NCBI RefSeq assembly: GCF_000367925.1
Contig: NZ_KB849176.1
Span: 610,191-674,190, forward strand
Direction: 5' to 3'
Source of the DNA: Acinetobacter bohemicus ANC 3994
GTDB taxonomy: Bacteria > Pseudomonadota > Gammaproteobacteria > Pseudomonadales > Moraxellaceae
Length of the DNA stretch: 64,000 nt
How positions within the stretch are numbered: position 1 is the first letter of the stretch; every line of letters starts with the position of its first letter. A program made the translations under genes and the position numbers. Positions 37,340 through 46,796 of the stretch are shown here, piece by piece. A model generated the notes under the pieces. The model was not told where the DNA came from. It saw only the letters and a list, made by a program, of their open reading frames with translations, and ran no database searches.

Positions 37340-38176
37340 TTATTTCCAGCCTTCAAACCACATGCTTTGTCCAAAATCTTTATTCAAAATTTCACGAACT
37401 TTGGCCGAGTTTTGGAAAGCTTTTACAAATAGGGCCAGCTTTTGGTTTTCATCTTGGTAGTCTTTACGCGTCACAAATAAAATGGCGTATTTTTTATCCA
37501 CTGGGTCAATAAAGAGGGCTGAATTTGGGTCAGCGACTTTTGCCATTTTTAAATAATGTGGAAAGCCCATAATCAGGTCTGCTTCGTTGTAAGCATGTGC
37601 TGTTTGTGGACCTTCAACTTCAATTAACTTGAGTTGTTTCGGATTGCTGGTGATGTCTTGCAGTGTGGTTAATTCATTGTTGACATCTTTTACCGAGAGC
37701 AAACCTGCACGCGCCAATAGCGTTAAGCCACGCGATAAGTTCACAGGATCATTCGGCACGACCACTTTGGCTTGATTTGGGATTTGATCAAGCGACTGAT
37801 ATTTTTTCGAATATAAGCCAACATGACTGCCTGAACCTTTGGCAAAGGCATGCAAGTCATAACCTGTTTCACGCACGGCATTGGCTAAGAACACACTTTG
37901 CTGGAAAAAGTTGGCATCAATATCGCCATTTTGAACTGCAACATTGGGTGCTTGCCAGTCTGAAAATTCAATCAGTTCGACATGAATGCCTTGTGCTTTG
38001 ACTTCGTCAGCGACACTTCTTAACAGTTCGGCATAGGGTGGGCTAATGCCAATCTTTAGAACGTCTTGCTGGCTTTGGCTGTTGCTATAGCGATAAATTG
38101 AAAGACCTGCAATCACAACAATGACACTGAGTGCAATCAGCCAAATTTTAAGATTTTTGGATGTAGAAATAGACAT
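37340..38176 (-). CDS. MetQ/NlpA-family substrate-binding protein, membrane-anchored (second copy)
   Basis: This 278-residue binding protein of the MetNIQ type has the NlpA-family fold (LKIGISPPYAELLRSVADEV then FSDWQAPNVA and DIDANFFQQ). It lacks the lipobox cysteine: residues about 10-28 form an uncleaved hydrophobic segment, so it is probably tethered by a membrane helix. I chose ATG at 38176, which has AAGGA 6 bases before it, over 38182. It is paralogous to the next gene, 9 bases away. Confidence 0.88.
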   Translation of the reverse strand: MSISTSKNLKIWLIALSVIVVIAGLSIYRYSNSQSQQDVLKIGISPPYAELLRSVADEVKAQGIHVELIEFSDWQAPNVAVQNGDIDANFFQQSVFLANAVRETGYDLHAFAKGSGSHVGLYSKKYQSLDQIPNQAKVVVPNDPVNLSRGLTLLARAGLLSVKDVNNELTTLQDITSNPKQLKLIEVEGPQTAHAYNEADLIMGFPHYLKMAKVADPNSALFIDPVDKKYAILFVTRKDYQDENQKLALFVKAFQNSAKVREILNKDFGQSMWFEGWK

Positions 38177-38185
38177 AATCATTCC

Positions 38186-39016
38186 TTATTTCCAGCCCGG
38201 AAACCAAAGTTTTGCACCAAAATCTTCATTCAAAGCTTGTTGCACTTGAGCTGAGTTTTGATAAATGCTGACGAATTTTTTCAATTTGTCATCTTTGTCC
38301 TGATAATCTTCACGCACCACAAACAGAATGGCGTAGCGTTTATTGGTGTTTTCATCGAACAATAATGCACTTTCAGGATCGGCAGTTTTAGCCAAACGTA
38401 AGTAATGTGGATAGCCAAAAGCCAGATCGACATCGTCAATCGCACGAGCTGTTTGAGGACCTTCTACTTCAACAAATTGTAGATTTTTAGGGTTGCTGGC
38501 AATGTCAGATAAATTCGATAAATAATTTTCAGGATTTTTTAAAGTGATGAGCTTGGCTTGTTGCAAAAGTAATAATGCTCGACCTTGATTTACAGGATCG
38601 TTAGGAATGGCAACTGTGGCACTTTGTGGCAGCTGATCAAAGCTTTTATATTTTTTAGAATATAAGCCAACATGCGTGGCAGCACCGGCAGCAAAGCTTT
38701 TGAGTTTAAAGCCCGTTTCTTTTAAAGCATTGCTTAAAAAGGGTTGATGCTGAAAAAAATTGGCATCAATATCACCATGATTTAAGGTGATGTTGGGCGT
38801 GTTCCAGTCAGAGAATTCGACCAGTTTGACATTCAAACCTTGTTGTTTGGCTTCATTTACTGCGACTTGTAACGGTTTGGCAAACGATGGACTAATGCCA
38901 ATCACAAGTTCATCTGAACCCGATTTTTTTTGTTGATTCCACACCACCAGTCCAATAATGACTGCGGCAATAATCACCCCAATAAGGGCGAATTTGGTTT
39001 TTGCTGTTTGTGCCAT
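38186..39016 (-). CDS. MetQ/NlpA-family substrate-binding protein, membrane-anchored (first copy)
   Basis: This 276-residue paralogue of the downstream gene has the same domain and again an N-terminal hydrophobic anchor (residues about 9-25) with no cysteine. ELVIGISPSFAKPLQVAVNEA and DIDANFFQHQPFL are family blocks. The start is ATG at 39016, preceded by GAGG; the longer reading from TTG would include the Shine-Dalgarno. It lies between the LLM monooxygenase and its paralogue, so both may serve the same metNI with different ligands. Confidence 0.88.
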   Translation of the reverse strand: MAQTAKTKFALIGVIIAAVIIGLVVWNQQKKSGSDELVIGISPSFAKPLQVAVNEAKQQGLNVKLVEFSDWNTPNITLNHGDIDANFFQHQPFLSNALKETGFKLKSFAAGAATHVGLYSKKYKSFDQLPQSATVAIPNDPVNQGRALLLLQQAKLITLKNPENYLSNLSDIASNPKNLQFVEVEGPQTARAIDDVDLAFGYPHYLRLAKTADPESALLFDENTNKRYAILFVVREDYQDKDDKLKKFVSIYQNSAQVQQALNEDFGAKLWFPGWK

Positions 39017-39031
39017 GCTGCACCTCAAAAT

Positions 39032-40456
39032 TTATGCGGTTTGTTTTTGGTTTAAGTTGGAGTTCGAAGTTGAGGCAGTGCTTTGACATCGAAATTGTTG
39101 AACAGGATGTGAGGCAGACAGTCGGTCACCTTGCTGAAAAAGTTTGTGCCTTAAACTGCCATTTTCATATTCAGTTTTATATCGTCCACGTTGTTGCAGC
39201 TCTGGAATGACCCATTGGATAAAATCATGATGTGACTCAGGGGCGACGGTACGGGTCAAATTAAAACCATCAATCCCTGTGTCATCAATCAACTGAATCA
39301 GTTTTTCAGCCACAGTCGCGCCACTACCGACGATGAGCGGATAGCGTCCACCTAATACATGCTGTGCTTTTAAATCATTTTTACTGATACTTTGTTCTTT
39401 AAACTTGTTATTGACTGAAGCGATACTGTTGGTCTGCTGATAAGGAATCGTTTCATCATCTGCAAATTGAGACAGATCCATACCCACGGAGCTAGAAAAG
39501 TGCGCTAGACCCGCTTCAGGGCTGGCATAGCGAATATATTCAGCAAGTTTTTGTTGTGCCAATTCATCCGTTTCGGCAGTTACTACAGTAATGCCAACAA
39601 AAATTTTAATTGCTTCAGGGTTACGACCTTGTGCAGTGGCTTTATTGCGAATTTGATCGACCTGTTGTTTAATTTTCTCTGGTCGATCACCGCCAATAAA
39701 TAGACCTTCTGCATGTTGTGTGGCAAAGGTTAAACCACGTGGCGATGCACCCGCCTGAAATAACACCGGTGTACGCTGAACGGAAGGGGAAACTTGAAAC
39801 ACCCCTTGGCTTTGATAAAACGGCCCTTGATGCTGTACCTGATGTACTTTGGATGGATCGGTAAAGATACGCTGTTTTTTGTCTTTTAAAACGGCATCAT
39901 TTTCCCAAGAGCCTTCCCAAAACTTATAGCACAGCTGTAAAAATTCTTCGGCTTGTTCATAACGTAGGTCATGGTCTTTTAAACCTTTTTGTCCAATCAG
40001 TCGTTCTGCACTGTCCAAATAACCAGTGACAATATTCCAGCCAATTCGCCCTTGAGTTAAATGATCAAGACTGGCGAAGCGGCGGGCAAACTGATAAGGC
40101 GATTCATAACTTAAGTTAACGGTTATACCAAAACCTAAGTTTTGCGTTACTGCTGCCATCGCTGAAACCAATGTGCTTGGATCATGACTAGGCAGTTGAA
40201 TGGATTCTTTTAAAGTGAGTTCAATGCCATTTTGATAGACATCATAAACACCGGTAATATCGGCAATGAATAAGCCATCAAATAAACCTTTTTCTAAGGT
40301 TTGTGCTAAATCAGTCCAATAACTCAGTTCATTAAAACGATGAGATTCATCACGTGGATGGGTCCATAAACCATGATTAATATGACCGACGCTGTTCATA
40401 TCAAACGCATTGAGCAAGATTTTTTTTGGCGTATTTGGCGTTGAGGAATTTGTCAT
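39032..40456 (-). CDS. LLM-class flavin monooxygenase, NtaA/SnaA/DmoA family
   Basis: This 474-residue FMNH2-dependent monooxygenase belongs to the bacterial luciferase-like group containing nitrilotriacetate and dimethylsulfide monooxygenases. NAFDMNSVGHINHGLW, LDHLTQGRIGWNIVTGYLDS and HRFNELSYWTDLAQTLE are typical family blocks. It would need a separate flavin reductase, and none is adjacent. The start overlaps the stop of the previous gene by one base. In context it probably oxidises an organosulfur compound. The last 30 residues are Ser/Gln-rich and unlikely to fold. Confidence 0.88.
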   Translation of the reverse strand: MTNSSTPNTPKKILLNAFDMNSVGHINHGLWTHPRDESHRFNELSYWTDLAQTLEKGLFDGLFIADITGVYDVYQNGIELTLKESIQLPSHDPSTLVSAMAAVTQNLGFGITVNLSYESPYQFARRFASLDHLTQGRIGWNIVTGYLDSAERLIGQKGLKDHDLRYEQAEEFLQLCYKFWEGSWENDAVLKDKKQRIFTDPSKVHQVQHQGPFYQSQGVFQVSPSVQRTPVLFQAGASPRGLTFATQHAEGLFIGGDRPEKIKQQVDQIRNKATAQGRNPEAIKIFVGITVVTAETDELAQQKLAEYIRYASPEAGLAHFSSSVGMDLSQFADDETIPYQQTNSIASVNNKFKEQSISKNDLKAQHVLGGRYPLIVGSGATVAEKLIQLIDDTGIDGFNLTRTVAPESHHDFIQWVIPELQQRGRYKTEYENGSLRHKLFQQGDRLSASHPVQQFRCQSTASTSNSNLNQKQTA

Positions 40457-41679
40457 TACAAGGTTCCTCGACGTGGTGGCAGTACGCCGTTTAATAGATG
40501 ATTTGCAATGAAATAGTATTTCCAGCGAGAGGCATCATGCAAAGTATGTACACGCGCATTGCGCCAGAAACGATCTAGTCCATCTTCGCGCTGGCTGCCA
40601 CGACTGCCTGCCAGTTCAATTAACTTAGATGATGCTTTTAATGCTGTTTCGGTACTGTGTGCACGTACCTTTGCTACATCCAGCGAGGCTTTGGCAATAT
40701 TTGCAGCAGTGGGCTGCGGTTTTGCCGCATCGATAGAACGAGCCGCTTGTTTTAGCAATACTTCACTGGCCCGAACATCGGCAACAATGCGACCCAGTTC
40801 AAATAGAATAAGTGGATCAGCCGTGGCTTGATCAACTCCCGAGTCAATCCACGGGCGTGCTTGACGGACACGATGCAGGGTTTCTTCAAAAGCCGCACGA
40901 GCAATACCCGTTTCAATGGCTGCATGCATGATTTGAGCAAATGGACCGACCAAAGTTGCTTGGCTAAATGCGCTATCAAAGGGAATAATATCTTCTGCTG
41001 CAACCTGAACATTGTTGAATTTGACCGTGCCACTGCCTGTGGTACGTTGTCCGAAACCAGACCAGTCATCGATTAATTCTAGCCCTTCACTTTCACGTGT
41101 AATAAAGGCTAAAAATTCACGATTTTCATGATCTTTGACTAAGGTTGGAATGCGATGTGCAAATAAACTGCCTGTGCAATAAAACTTTTCCCCATTGACC
41201 ACAAAGCCATGTTCGGTTGGCGTGATTGCGGTTTGCTTTTGCGTTGCATTTTTGGTTTTAAATTCCGCTAAGGCATTACCAAAACGAGCCCCTTTTAAAA
41301 CCTCGGTATAGAGTTTCTGCTTCTGTTGTTCTGTGCCCGTATTTCTGAGCACTTCCAAAGCATAAAAATGATTTTGTGGAATTTGACCAATTGAACCATC
41401 GACACCACTCATTAAGGCAATAATTTTTGCAACGGTAAGGCTAGACACTTCTGCACCGCCATATTGCTTTGGCACAGTAATCGCCCATAAGCCAGACTGG
41501 CTGTATGCTTCAATTTCTTGAAAAGGTAAAATGCGCTGTGCATCGCGTTGTATAGCATTGCTTTTAAACTGTTCTGCTAAAGCGTGTGCAATGTCCAAAG
41601 CTTCAGCATCGGATTGAATAATATGCGCCTGAGCCAATGATTGATCTTTTGATAGGGAGAGTTTTTGATATGAAGTCAT
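40456..41679 (-). CDS. SfnB-like acyl-CoA-dehydrogenase-fold flavoprotein (second copy)
   Basis: At 407 residues, this protein has the acyl-CoA dehydrogenase fold of the SfnB and DszC-type monooxygenases. Blocks such as GVDGSIGQIPQNHFYALEVLRNTGTE, FYCTGSLFAHRIPTLV and RFWRNARVHTLHDASRWK place it in the SfnB family, named for the dimethyl sulfone utilisation genes of Pseudomonas. SfnB-like proteins often accompany sulfur-scavenging monooxygenases, and their exact reaction is unsettled. It lies 10 bases after its paralogue. Confidence 0.85.
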   Translation of the reverse strand: MTSYQKLSLSKDQSLAQAHIIQSDAEALDIAHALAEQFKSNAIQRDAQRILPFQEIEAYSQSGLWAITVPKQYGGAEVSSLTVAKIIALMSGVDGSIGQIPQNHFYALEVLRNTGTEQQKQKLYTEVLKGARFGNALAEFKTKNATQKQTAITPTEHGFVVNGEKFYCTGSLFAHRIPTLVKDHENREFLAFITRESEGLELIDDWSGFGQRTTGSGTVKFNNVQVAAEDIIPFDSAFSQATLVGPFAQIMHAAIETGIARAAFEETLHRVRQARPWIDSGVDQATADPLILFELGRIVADVRASEVLLKQAARSIDAAKPQPTAANIAKASLDVAKVRAHSTETALKASSKLIELAGSRGSQREDGLDRFWRNARVHTLHDASRWKYYFIANHLLNGVLPPRRGTL

Positions 41680-41689
41680 ATTTTTATCC

Positions 41690-42892
41690 TTAAATCCAAG
41701 CGTGACGTGCAGGGAAGGTGTGATTCAGGTAATAGTCACCTAAGGCATGTAATTTCCAGCGCACAGGGTCGTGCAAGGTATGTACACGGGCATTGCGCCA
41801 ATGCTGATCTAAATTATGCTGACTTAAACTTGAACGGCTGCCACCGAGTTCTAACAGTTTTTCTGAAATATGAAGGGCGGCATCATTGGCATAAATTTTT
41901 GCTTCTGCAACTAAAATAGAGGCTTTTGCTGCTTGTTCATCCGTGACTTGATCGAGTAAATCCAGTTCATCTAAATATTCAGCGGCTTCATCGAGTAATA
42001 AAATGGCAGCATCGAGTAACACATTGGACTTGCCCACTTCTTGCAGGGTGTAATGCTCAAAACTGGCTTTTTCGACATGGGCATCCACAATCGGACGTGC
42101 TTTTTGTACAGCCGTTAAGGTGTCGGCAAAAGCCGCTTCCGCAATGCCGACATCAATGGCAACTTGCAATAGTTGCGAATAGGCACCACGATAATTTGCT
42201 GTGTTGCTCAGTAAGCGTTCATCAAAAATTAAAAATGGATCAATTTCAACCTGATTGAGTTTGACTGTACCGCTCGATGTTGTACGTTGACCAAAACCAT
42301 TCCAGTTATCAATGATTTCAACGCCTGTTGCTTCACGATTAATAATGGTCAGCACTACATGACCTTCGGGATGAATGGCTTTAATCGCCAACCAATGAGC
42401 AAAACTACTGCCTGTAGAGTAGAACTTTTCACCATCAACAAAGTAACGATTATTTTCGATCGTTAGAGTTGTATTGAGGGTTTTGGTATCTTTGGTATGA
42501 CGTTCTGGGCCACCATTGGCTAAACGCTTGCCTTGTAAAATTTCATTAAAAATAAATGTCTTTTGTTGTTCTGTCCCCATGATATTGATCATATTCAGCA
42601 GAGCAATTTGATTTTGTGGAATTTGCCCAACACTTGAATCGGCTTTATTCAAAATACGAAAAACATGTGCCAAGGTTTTATTGGAGACAAAAGCACCGCC
42701 AAATTTTTGCGGGATACGAATTCCACCTAAACCTTTTGCACTGAATAAATCCATTTCAGCAAAAGGCAATAGACGTTTTTGATCACGTTCATTACGACCT
42801 TCTAGAGCAAAATCTGCAACTTGATACGCTGCATTAATCGCCCCTTGGTCATTTTCAACCACATGAACATTGTCAGAAATTAAATGAGACAT
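41690..42892 (-). CDS. SfnB-like acyl-CoA-dehydrogenase-fold flavoprotein (first copy)
   Basis: This 400-residue paralogue of the following gene has the same family blocks (DSSVGQIPQNQIALLNMINIM, FYSTGSSFAHWLAI and HWRNARVHTLHDPVRWK). It is the first gene of the operon. The two copies differ strongly along their length, so they are an old duplication and may have different substrates. Confidence 0.85.
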   Translation of the reverse strand: MSHLISDNVHVVENDQGAINAAYQVADFALEGRNERDQKRLLPFAEMDLFSAKGLGGIRIPQKFGGAFVSNKTLAHVFRILNKADSSVGQIPQNQIALLNMINIMGTEQQKTFIFNEILQGKRLANGGPERHTKDTKTLNTTLTIENNRYFVDGEKFYSTGSSFAHWLAIKAIHPEGHVVLTIINREATGVEIIDNWNGFGQRTTSSGTVKLNQVEIDPFLIFDERLLSNTANYRGAYSQLLQVAIDVGIAEAAFADTLTAVQKARPIVDAHVEKASFEHYTLQEVGKSNVLLDAAILLLDEAAEYLDELDLLDQVTDEQAAKASILVAEAKIYANDAALHISEKLLELGGSRSSLSQHNLDQHWRNARVHTLHDPVRWKLHALGDYYLNHTFPARHAWI

Positions 42893-43273
42893 AATGACAC
42901 CTTAAATAGATATCAAAACGCTACAGCCAATTGAATTTAAAATTAAGCAATTGCTTTTGCAAAGCTTATGAAAAATGATGTTTAAGAAATAAAGTGCTAG
43001 ATTTTGAATAAATTCAACTATGCTAAGTGTTTAAAAATCAACATTATTTTGTTTTATAAGGGTTTTTGCTGGGGTTTTAATTAATCGGTTTATCTACTTT
43101 GATGATAATGAAAAGAAAAAAATGTATAAAAATAAATGATATAGCATGGAATTGTCTACATCCATTTTTGCAGAAAAGTACATTGTATTTCTGAGGTAGG
43201 GTGACTAAAGTATTCGATGAATGTTGATGGTTATATTGATGACCAGAACTAAAAAATAAATTGCGGAGAATTT
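42893..43273. promoter_or_regulatory. Divergent promoter region of the sulfur operon and GST gene
   Basis: This 381-base AT-rich gap lies between the first SfnB-like gene (minus) and the GST gene (plus). It contains TTGC-aaaa-GCAA and AAGCAATTGCTT inverted repeats between 42950 and 42975, which could be an operator. I saw no convincing sigma-54 site, so regulation by CysB- or SfnR-like proteins is a guess. Confidence 0.35.
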
Positions 43274-44038
43274 ATGCGAACTTTATACCAGTTTCCTTTA
43301 TCTCATTTTTGTGAGAAAGCTCGCTGGTTGCTCGATCATAAAGAGTTAGACTATGTTGCACATAATTTGATCCCGGGTGTGCATCGTGCATTTGCACAAT
43401 TAAAAACAGGGCAAAATCGTTTACCTATTTTACGTGACCAAGAGCACTGGATTGCCGATTCGACCAAAATTGCATTGTATTTAGATGAGGTTTATCCAGA
43501 GCATTCGTTACTGCGTTCTGATGTACAACAGCGTGATTTAGCACTAGAGATTAATGAGCAAGCGTCAGAGCTGGGCATGCATGTTCGACGTTGGGGATTA
43601 GCGCATACTTTAACTGAAAGTGCAGAATCGTTGGATATTATGATTGGTGAAAAAGGCTATTTACGCCAGTTTGAAAAATATTCAAAACCGATTATGAAGG
43701 CAATCCTTTCAAGAGGTTATCAACTTAATTCGGATAAAGTGGCTGAATCAAAACAACGCATGGATATTTTAGTTGATGTTTTAAATCAGCGTCTCATTGA
43801 AAATCATGGCCGTTATTTTGTTGGCGAACGCCTCGGTCTAGCGGATATTGCAGTCTGTTCAATGCTTGCGCCGTTGTTAGAAATTGCAGGTACACCGTGG
43901 GAAAAGGAGCATGGTGAAAATCTATCCGATGAGTTTATGCAATATAAGACCTTTTTGACCAACTTACCTTTAGGTCAATATGTATTACGTATTTATCAAA
44001 CTGAGCGTAATGCCCGTGTCGACTGGCGTGGCGTTTAA
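43274..44038 (+). CDS. Glutathione S-transferase family protein
   Basis: This 254-residue protein has an N-terminal thioredoxin-like domain (1-80, with SHFCEKARWLLDHK carrying the cysteine pocket) and a helical C-terminal domain (about 90-230, LADIAVCSMLAPLLE). The RLPILRDQEHWIADS segment supplies the glutathione-binding Ser in DST. No specific substrate is suggested. It may relate to the adjacent sulfur operon, but the evidence is only proximity. Confidence 0.85.
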   Translation: MRTLYQFPLSHFCEKARWLLDHKELDYVAHNLIPGVHRAFAQLKTGQNRLPILRDQEHWIADSTKIALYLDEVYPEHSLLRSDVQQRDLALEINEQASELGMHVRRWGLAHTLTESAESLDIMIGEKGYLRQFEKYSKPIMKAILSRGYQLNSDKVAESKQRMDILVDVLNQRLIENHGRYFVGERLGLADIAVCSMLAPLLEIAGTPWEKEHGENLSDEFMQYKTFLTNLPLGQYVLRIYQTERNARVDWRGV

Positions 44039-44182
44039 CATTGTAAAATAAAATACCTTGATCTCTCAGCTGTAGTCGAGAGATGGGGAATAGGTGTTTA
44101 TTTTTCCTAAAAATTATGTTGAGAATCTTTCTAAAAACATAATGTGCATTATCTTAAATATATAAACATCGTGGAGCTTATG

Positions 44183-44653
44183 ATGGAACTGGATCGTTTT
44201 GATAAACAAATTCTTGAAATTTTAACCAATGAAGATCTTAATCTAAATGAGCTTTCTGAACGCATTAATCTTTCTGTAAGTTCGGTGCATCGTCGCATTA
44301 AACATTTGATTGAAAATAATATTATCTCTGGGTTAAAGCGTGATTTAAATTATCAAAAGCTGGGTTTTAGCCTGCATGTTCTGTTACAGGTTTCCTTAAG
44401 CAGACATGATACGGATATTTTTGCCAAGTTTTTAGAAGAGTTGGAAAATATTCCAGAAGTGATTAACGCATTTTTGGTGACGGGACAATCTGCGGATTTT
44501 ATTGTGGAAGTGATTGCACGTGATATGGAAAATTACAGTGAAATTTTACTGAAACGCATTGGTAAAATTGAACACGTTGTAGCGCTACATTCTAGTTTTG
44601 TGATTAAAGAATATAATGTCTTTAACTGTAGTGGTTTGCTCAGCAAGCTTTAA
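44183..44653 (+). CDS. Lrp/AsnC-family transcriptional regulator
   Basis: This 156-residue regulator has an N-terminal helix-turn-helix (about 1-60, LDRFDKQILEILTNE then LSSVHRRIKHL-like recognition helix) and a C-terminal RAM ligand-binding domain (about 70-145). I chose the second of two adjacent ATGs because GGAG lies 6 bases before it. Such regulators commonly sense amino acids. The likely regulon is unknown. Confidence 0.88.
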   Translation: MELDRFDKQILEILTNEDLNLNELSERINLSVSSVHRRIKHLIENNIISGLKRDLNYQKLGFSLHVLLQVSLSRHDTDIFAKFLEELENIPEVINAFLVTGQSADFIVEVIARDMENYSEILLKRIGKIEHVVALHSSFVIKEYNVFNCSGLLSKL

Positions 44654-44669
44654 AATGTAATGGTTTTGG

Positions 44670-44972
44670 ATGGTGCAGCTTAGTCCGTTTGTTTATATCG
44701 GCTTAATCAATTTATTGATTTGGCTCATAGCCGATTTTATTTATGTTCAATCAGGACAATAGTTATCACATCGTTGTTTTGATTATTTGTTGCTTATTTC
44801 TCAATATGTTTTTTGGTTATGGGGAACAACAACTTTATTTAAGCACTTTTCCTTTTACAAAAAATGGCTGTTACGAATGGGATTGGCATGTATTCTCTGG
44901 CTTTTTTGTCTGCTATTGGCAGGGCCGTTGGTGTTGTTTGTGCATGTATATATGATTAAGACAGTATTATAA
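44670..44972 (+). pseudogene. Small membrane-protein gene interrupted by an in-frame TAG
   Basis: A single frame of 101 codons starts at ATG 44670 and stays coding throughout except for TAG at 44760-44762. The first part reads MVQLSPFVYIGLINLLIWL with a membrane helix; the second part reads like two more helices (ISQYVFWLWG and LACILWLFCLLLAGPLVLF). Both parts have protein-like composition in the same frame, so one nonsense mutation (for example CAG or TGG to TAG) probably split a three-helix protein. No family is recognised. The ORF in another frame at 44743 is a shadow. Confidence 0.6.
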
Positions 44973-45000
44973 AAAGCATAAGCTTTCGCAAGAACAGATA

Positions 45001-45029
45001 AAAAAACGCACGAATACGTGCGTTTTTTT
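45001..45029. terminator. Bidirectional terminator downstream of yebC
   Basis: AAAAAACGCACG pairs with CGTGCGTTTTTTT around a short loop. It serves yebC (minus strand) and the gene remnant upstream. Confidence 0.9.
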
Positions 45030-45057
45030 ATCACAGATTGAAAGCGAGCTTATTGGA

Positions 45058-45807
45058 TTAAGCATCCAACTGTTCTAAAACGTCGTCTGTGAACTCAACG
45101 TTGGTATACACGTTTTGAACATCATCAAGGTCTTCAAACATATCAATCATTTTTAAAATCATTTTGGCTTGATCAATGTCCGTGATTTCAGCTTTGGTTG
45201 ATGGGCTCATCACCACTTCAGCATTATCGGATTTTAATCCTGCGGCATTTAAAGCATCTTGAACATCACCAAAAGATTCAGGTGTGGTGATGACTAAGAT
45301 TTCATCTTCACCGACTTCAATGTCTTCAGCGCCAGCTTCCAAAGCCACGTCCATGATTTTATCTTCTAAAGAAACATCTTCAAAAGTAATTTCACCACGT
45401 TTAGTAAATAGATAGGCAACCGAACCTGCTGTACCTAAATTACCATTGGTTTTGGAAAAACAGTGACGAACATCAGGCACAGTACGGTTCAGGTTGTCAG
45501 TCATGGTTTCAACCAATACTGCAACACCGCCAACGCCATAACCTTCGTAGGTAACTTCTTTTAAATCGTCGTTATCCTCACCACCCGCACCACGTTGAAT
45601 GGCACGGTTAATCACATCACGTGTCATGTTTACAGATAATGCTTTTTCAACAACAGCACGTAGACGAGGGTTACTTCCCGCATCTGGGCCACCGAGTTTT
45701 GCAGCTGTGGTTAATTCACGAATGTATTTGGTAAAAACTTTACCACGGCTAGCATCTTGTTTTGCTTTGCGATGCTTAATGTTAGCCCACTTGGAATGAC
45801 CCGCCAT
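45058..45807 (-). CDS. yebC: YebC/PmpR-family protein
   Basis: At 249 residues this has the standard length. The opening [18 protein letters not shown] and the run [20 protein letters not shown] are diagnostic. YebC-type proteins act as transcriptional regulators and, for some members, as translation factors relieving polyproline stalls. It is acidic (rich in Glu and Asp) and cytosolic. The gene is single, with a strong terminator downstream. Confidence 0.96.
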   Translation of the reverse strand: MAGHSKWANIKHRKAKQDASRGKVFTKYIRELTTAAKLGGPDAGSNPRLRAVVEKALSVNMTRDVINRAIQRGAGGEDNDDLKEVTYEGYGVGGVAVLVETMTDNLNRTVPDVRHCFSKTNGNLGTAGSVAYLFTKRGEITFEDVSLEDKIMDVALEAGAEDIEVGEDEILVITTPESFGDVQDALNAAGLKSDNAEVVMSPSTKAEITDIDQAKMILKMIDMFEDLDDVQNVYTNVEFTDDVLEQLDA

Positions 45808-45920
45808 GCGAAATATGCTCCTTGTAGATTGGCTGTATGCCTAATCGAATGTGTTAAATTCTACCATAAGCCCATTTTTCTTAGAAAGGGCTAGCTTTTG
45901 AGTTTTTAAACAAATAGAAC

Positions 45921-46484
45921 TTAGTTTTTAGCTTCAGGGATAATAATATCCAAACCGACCTTATCTTTATAAAGTTGTTTTAACAGCGCTAAGTCATGGT
46001 TAATCTCTGTTGGGTAGATTTTCCCTAAAATTCCGCCTTGTTTGGTTTTTGAATTGGCATACATTAAAACAATAGGGACATTTGCTGCTTTGGCAATATG
46101 CCAAAATCCAGTACGAATTGGACGTCGCGCTTCACCTGCCTTGGCACGGGTCGCTTCTGGGGCAATCACCAAGTTGAATTTTTCATTTTGTTGAAAATGC
46201 TCAACCATAAGCGAAACAATATCTTGATTGGATTTACGATCGACCGCAATTCCTCCAAGCGCTTCTAATAATGGTTTCATTGGCCCTTTAAATAATTCTT
46301 TTTTAATTAGGGTATGAATTTTCATATCAAAAATTTGGAACAGAGCTAAAGAAAGCACAGCATCCAACATAGATGTATGTTCAAAGCCAACAATCACTTG
46401 TTTATTTTCAAGTACATCTGGTTCTATATGATAGTTCCATCCCGCAAGTTTAAATGCAGATTCACCAATAAATTTTTTTAACAT
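45921..46484 (-). CDS. PlsC-like 1-acylglycerol-3-phosphate acyltransferase family protein
   Basis: This 187-residue protein has HTSMLD (about 36-41), the H(X)4D acyltransferase motif, and APEATRAK in place of the usual PEGTR motif. One hydrophobic segment at the N-terminus may associate with the membrane. It is shorter than PlsC (about 245) and probably acylates a lysophospholipid or similar. The Ala in PEAT in place of Gly deserves note. Confidence 0.8.
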   Translation of the reverse strand: MLKKFIGESAFKLAGWNYHIEPDVLENKQVIVGFEHTSMLDAVLSLALFQIFDMKIHTLIKKELFKGPMKPLLEALGGIAVDRKSNQDIVSLMVEHFQQNEKFNLVIAPEATRAKAGEARRPIRTGFWHIAKAANVPIVLMYANSKTKQGGILGKIYPTEINHDLALLKQLYKDKVGLDIIIPEAKN

Positions 46485-46796
46485 AGAAGGAAATTAGATA
46501 ATATGAAAGTGGGCTAATTTCTGCTTGTTCTGATTTAGAGTCAAGAGCATATAAGCTTAAAATGACAAATAAATACATTTGTCTATATATGTTTGGAAAA
46601 TGGCTATATTAATTGTTTATATATATAAATGAGCGTTAATTGATATTTAAAATAAATAACATGATATAAATTAAGACTTAATTTTGATTTAAAATGACTA
46701 TCCAGATCAATCAATACCTATTAGACTTTTGTCTAAGATAAGAGCTTCTGAACAAGTTGTTCAACTTTGGCATATGTTTAATAAGGGATGAAAAGA

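Noticed and set aside
42893..43273. Sigma-54 promoter for the sulfur operon
   Set aside because: TAGCAC with poor -12 match only; not enough to call.
44743..44955. 70-codon frame near the amber-split gene
   Set aside because: The other frame gives a more convincing membrane protein; this one is its shadow.
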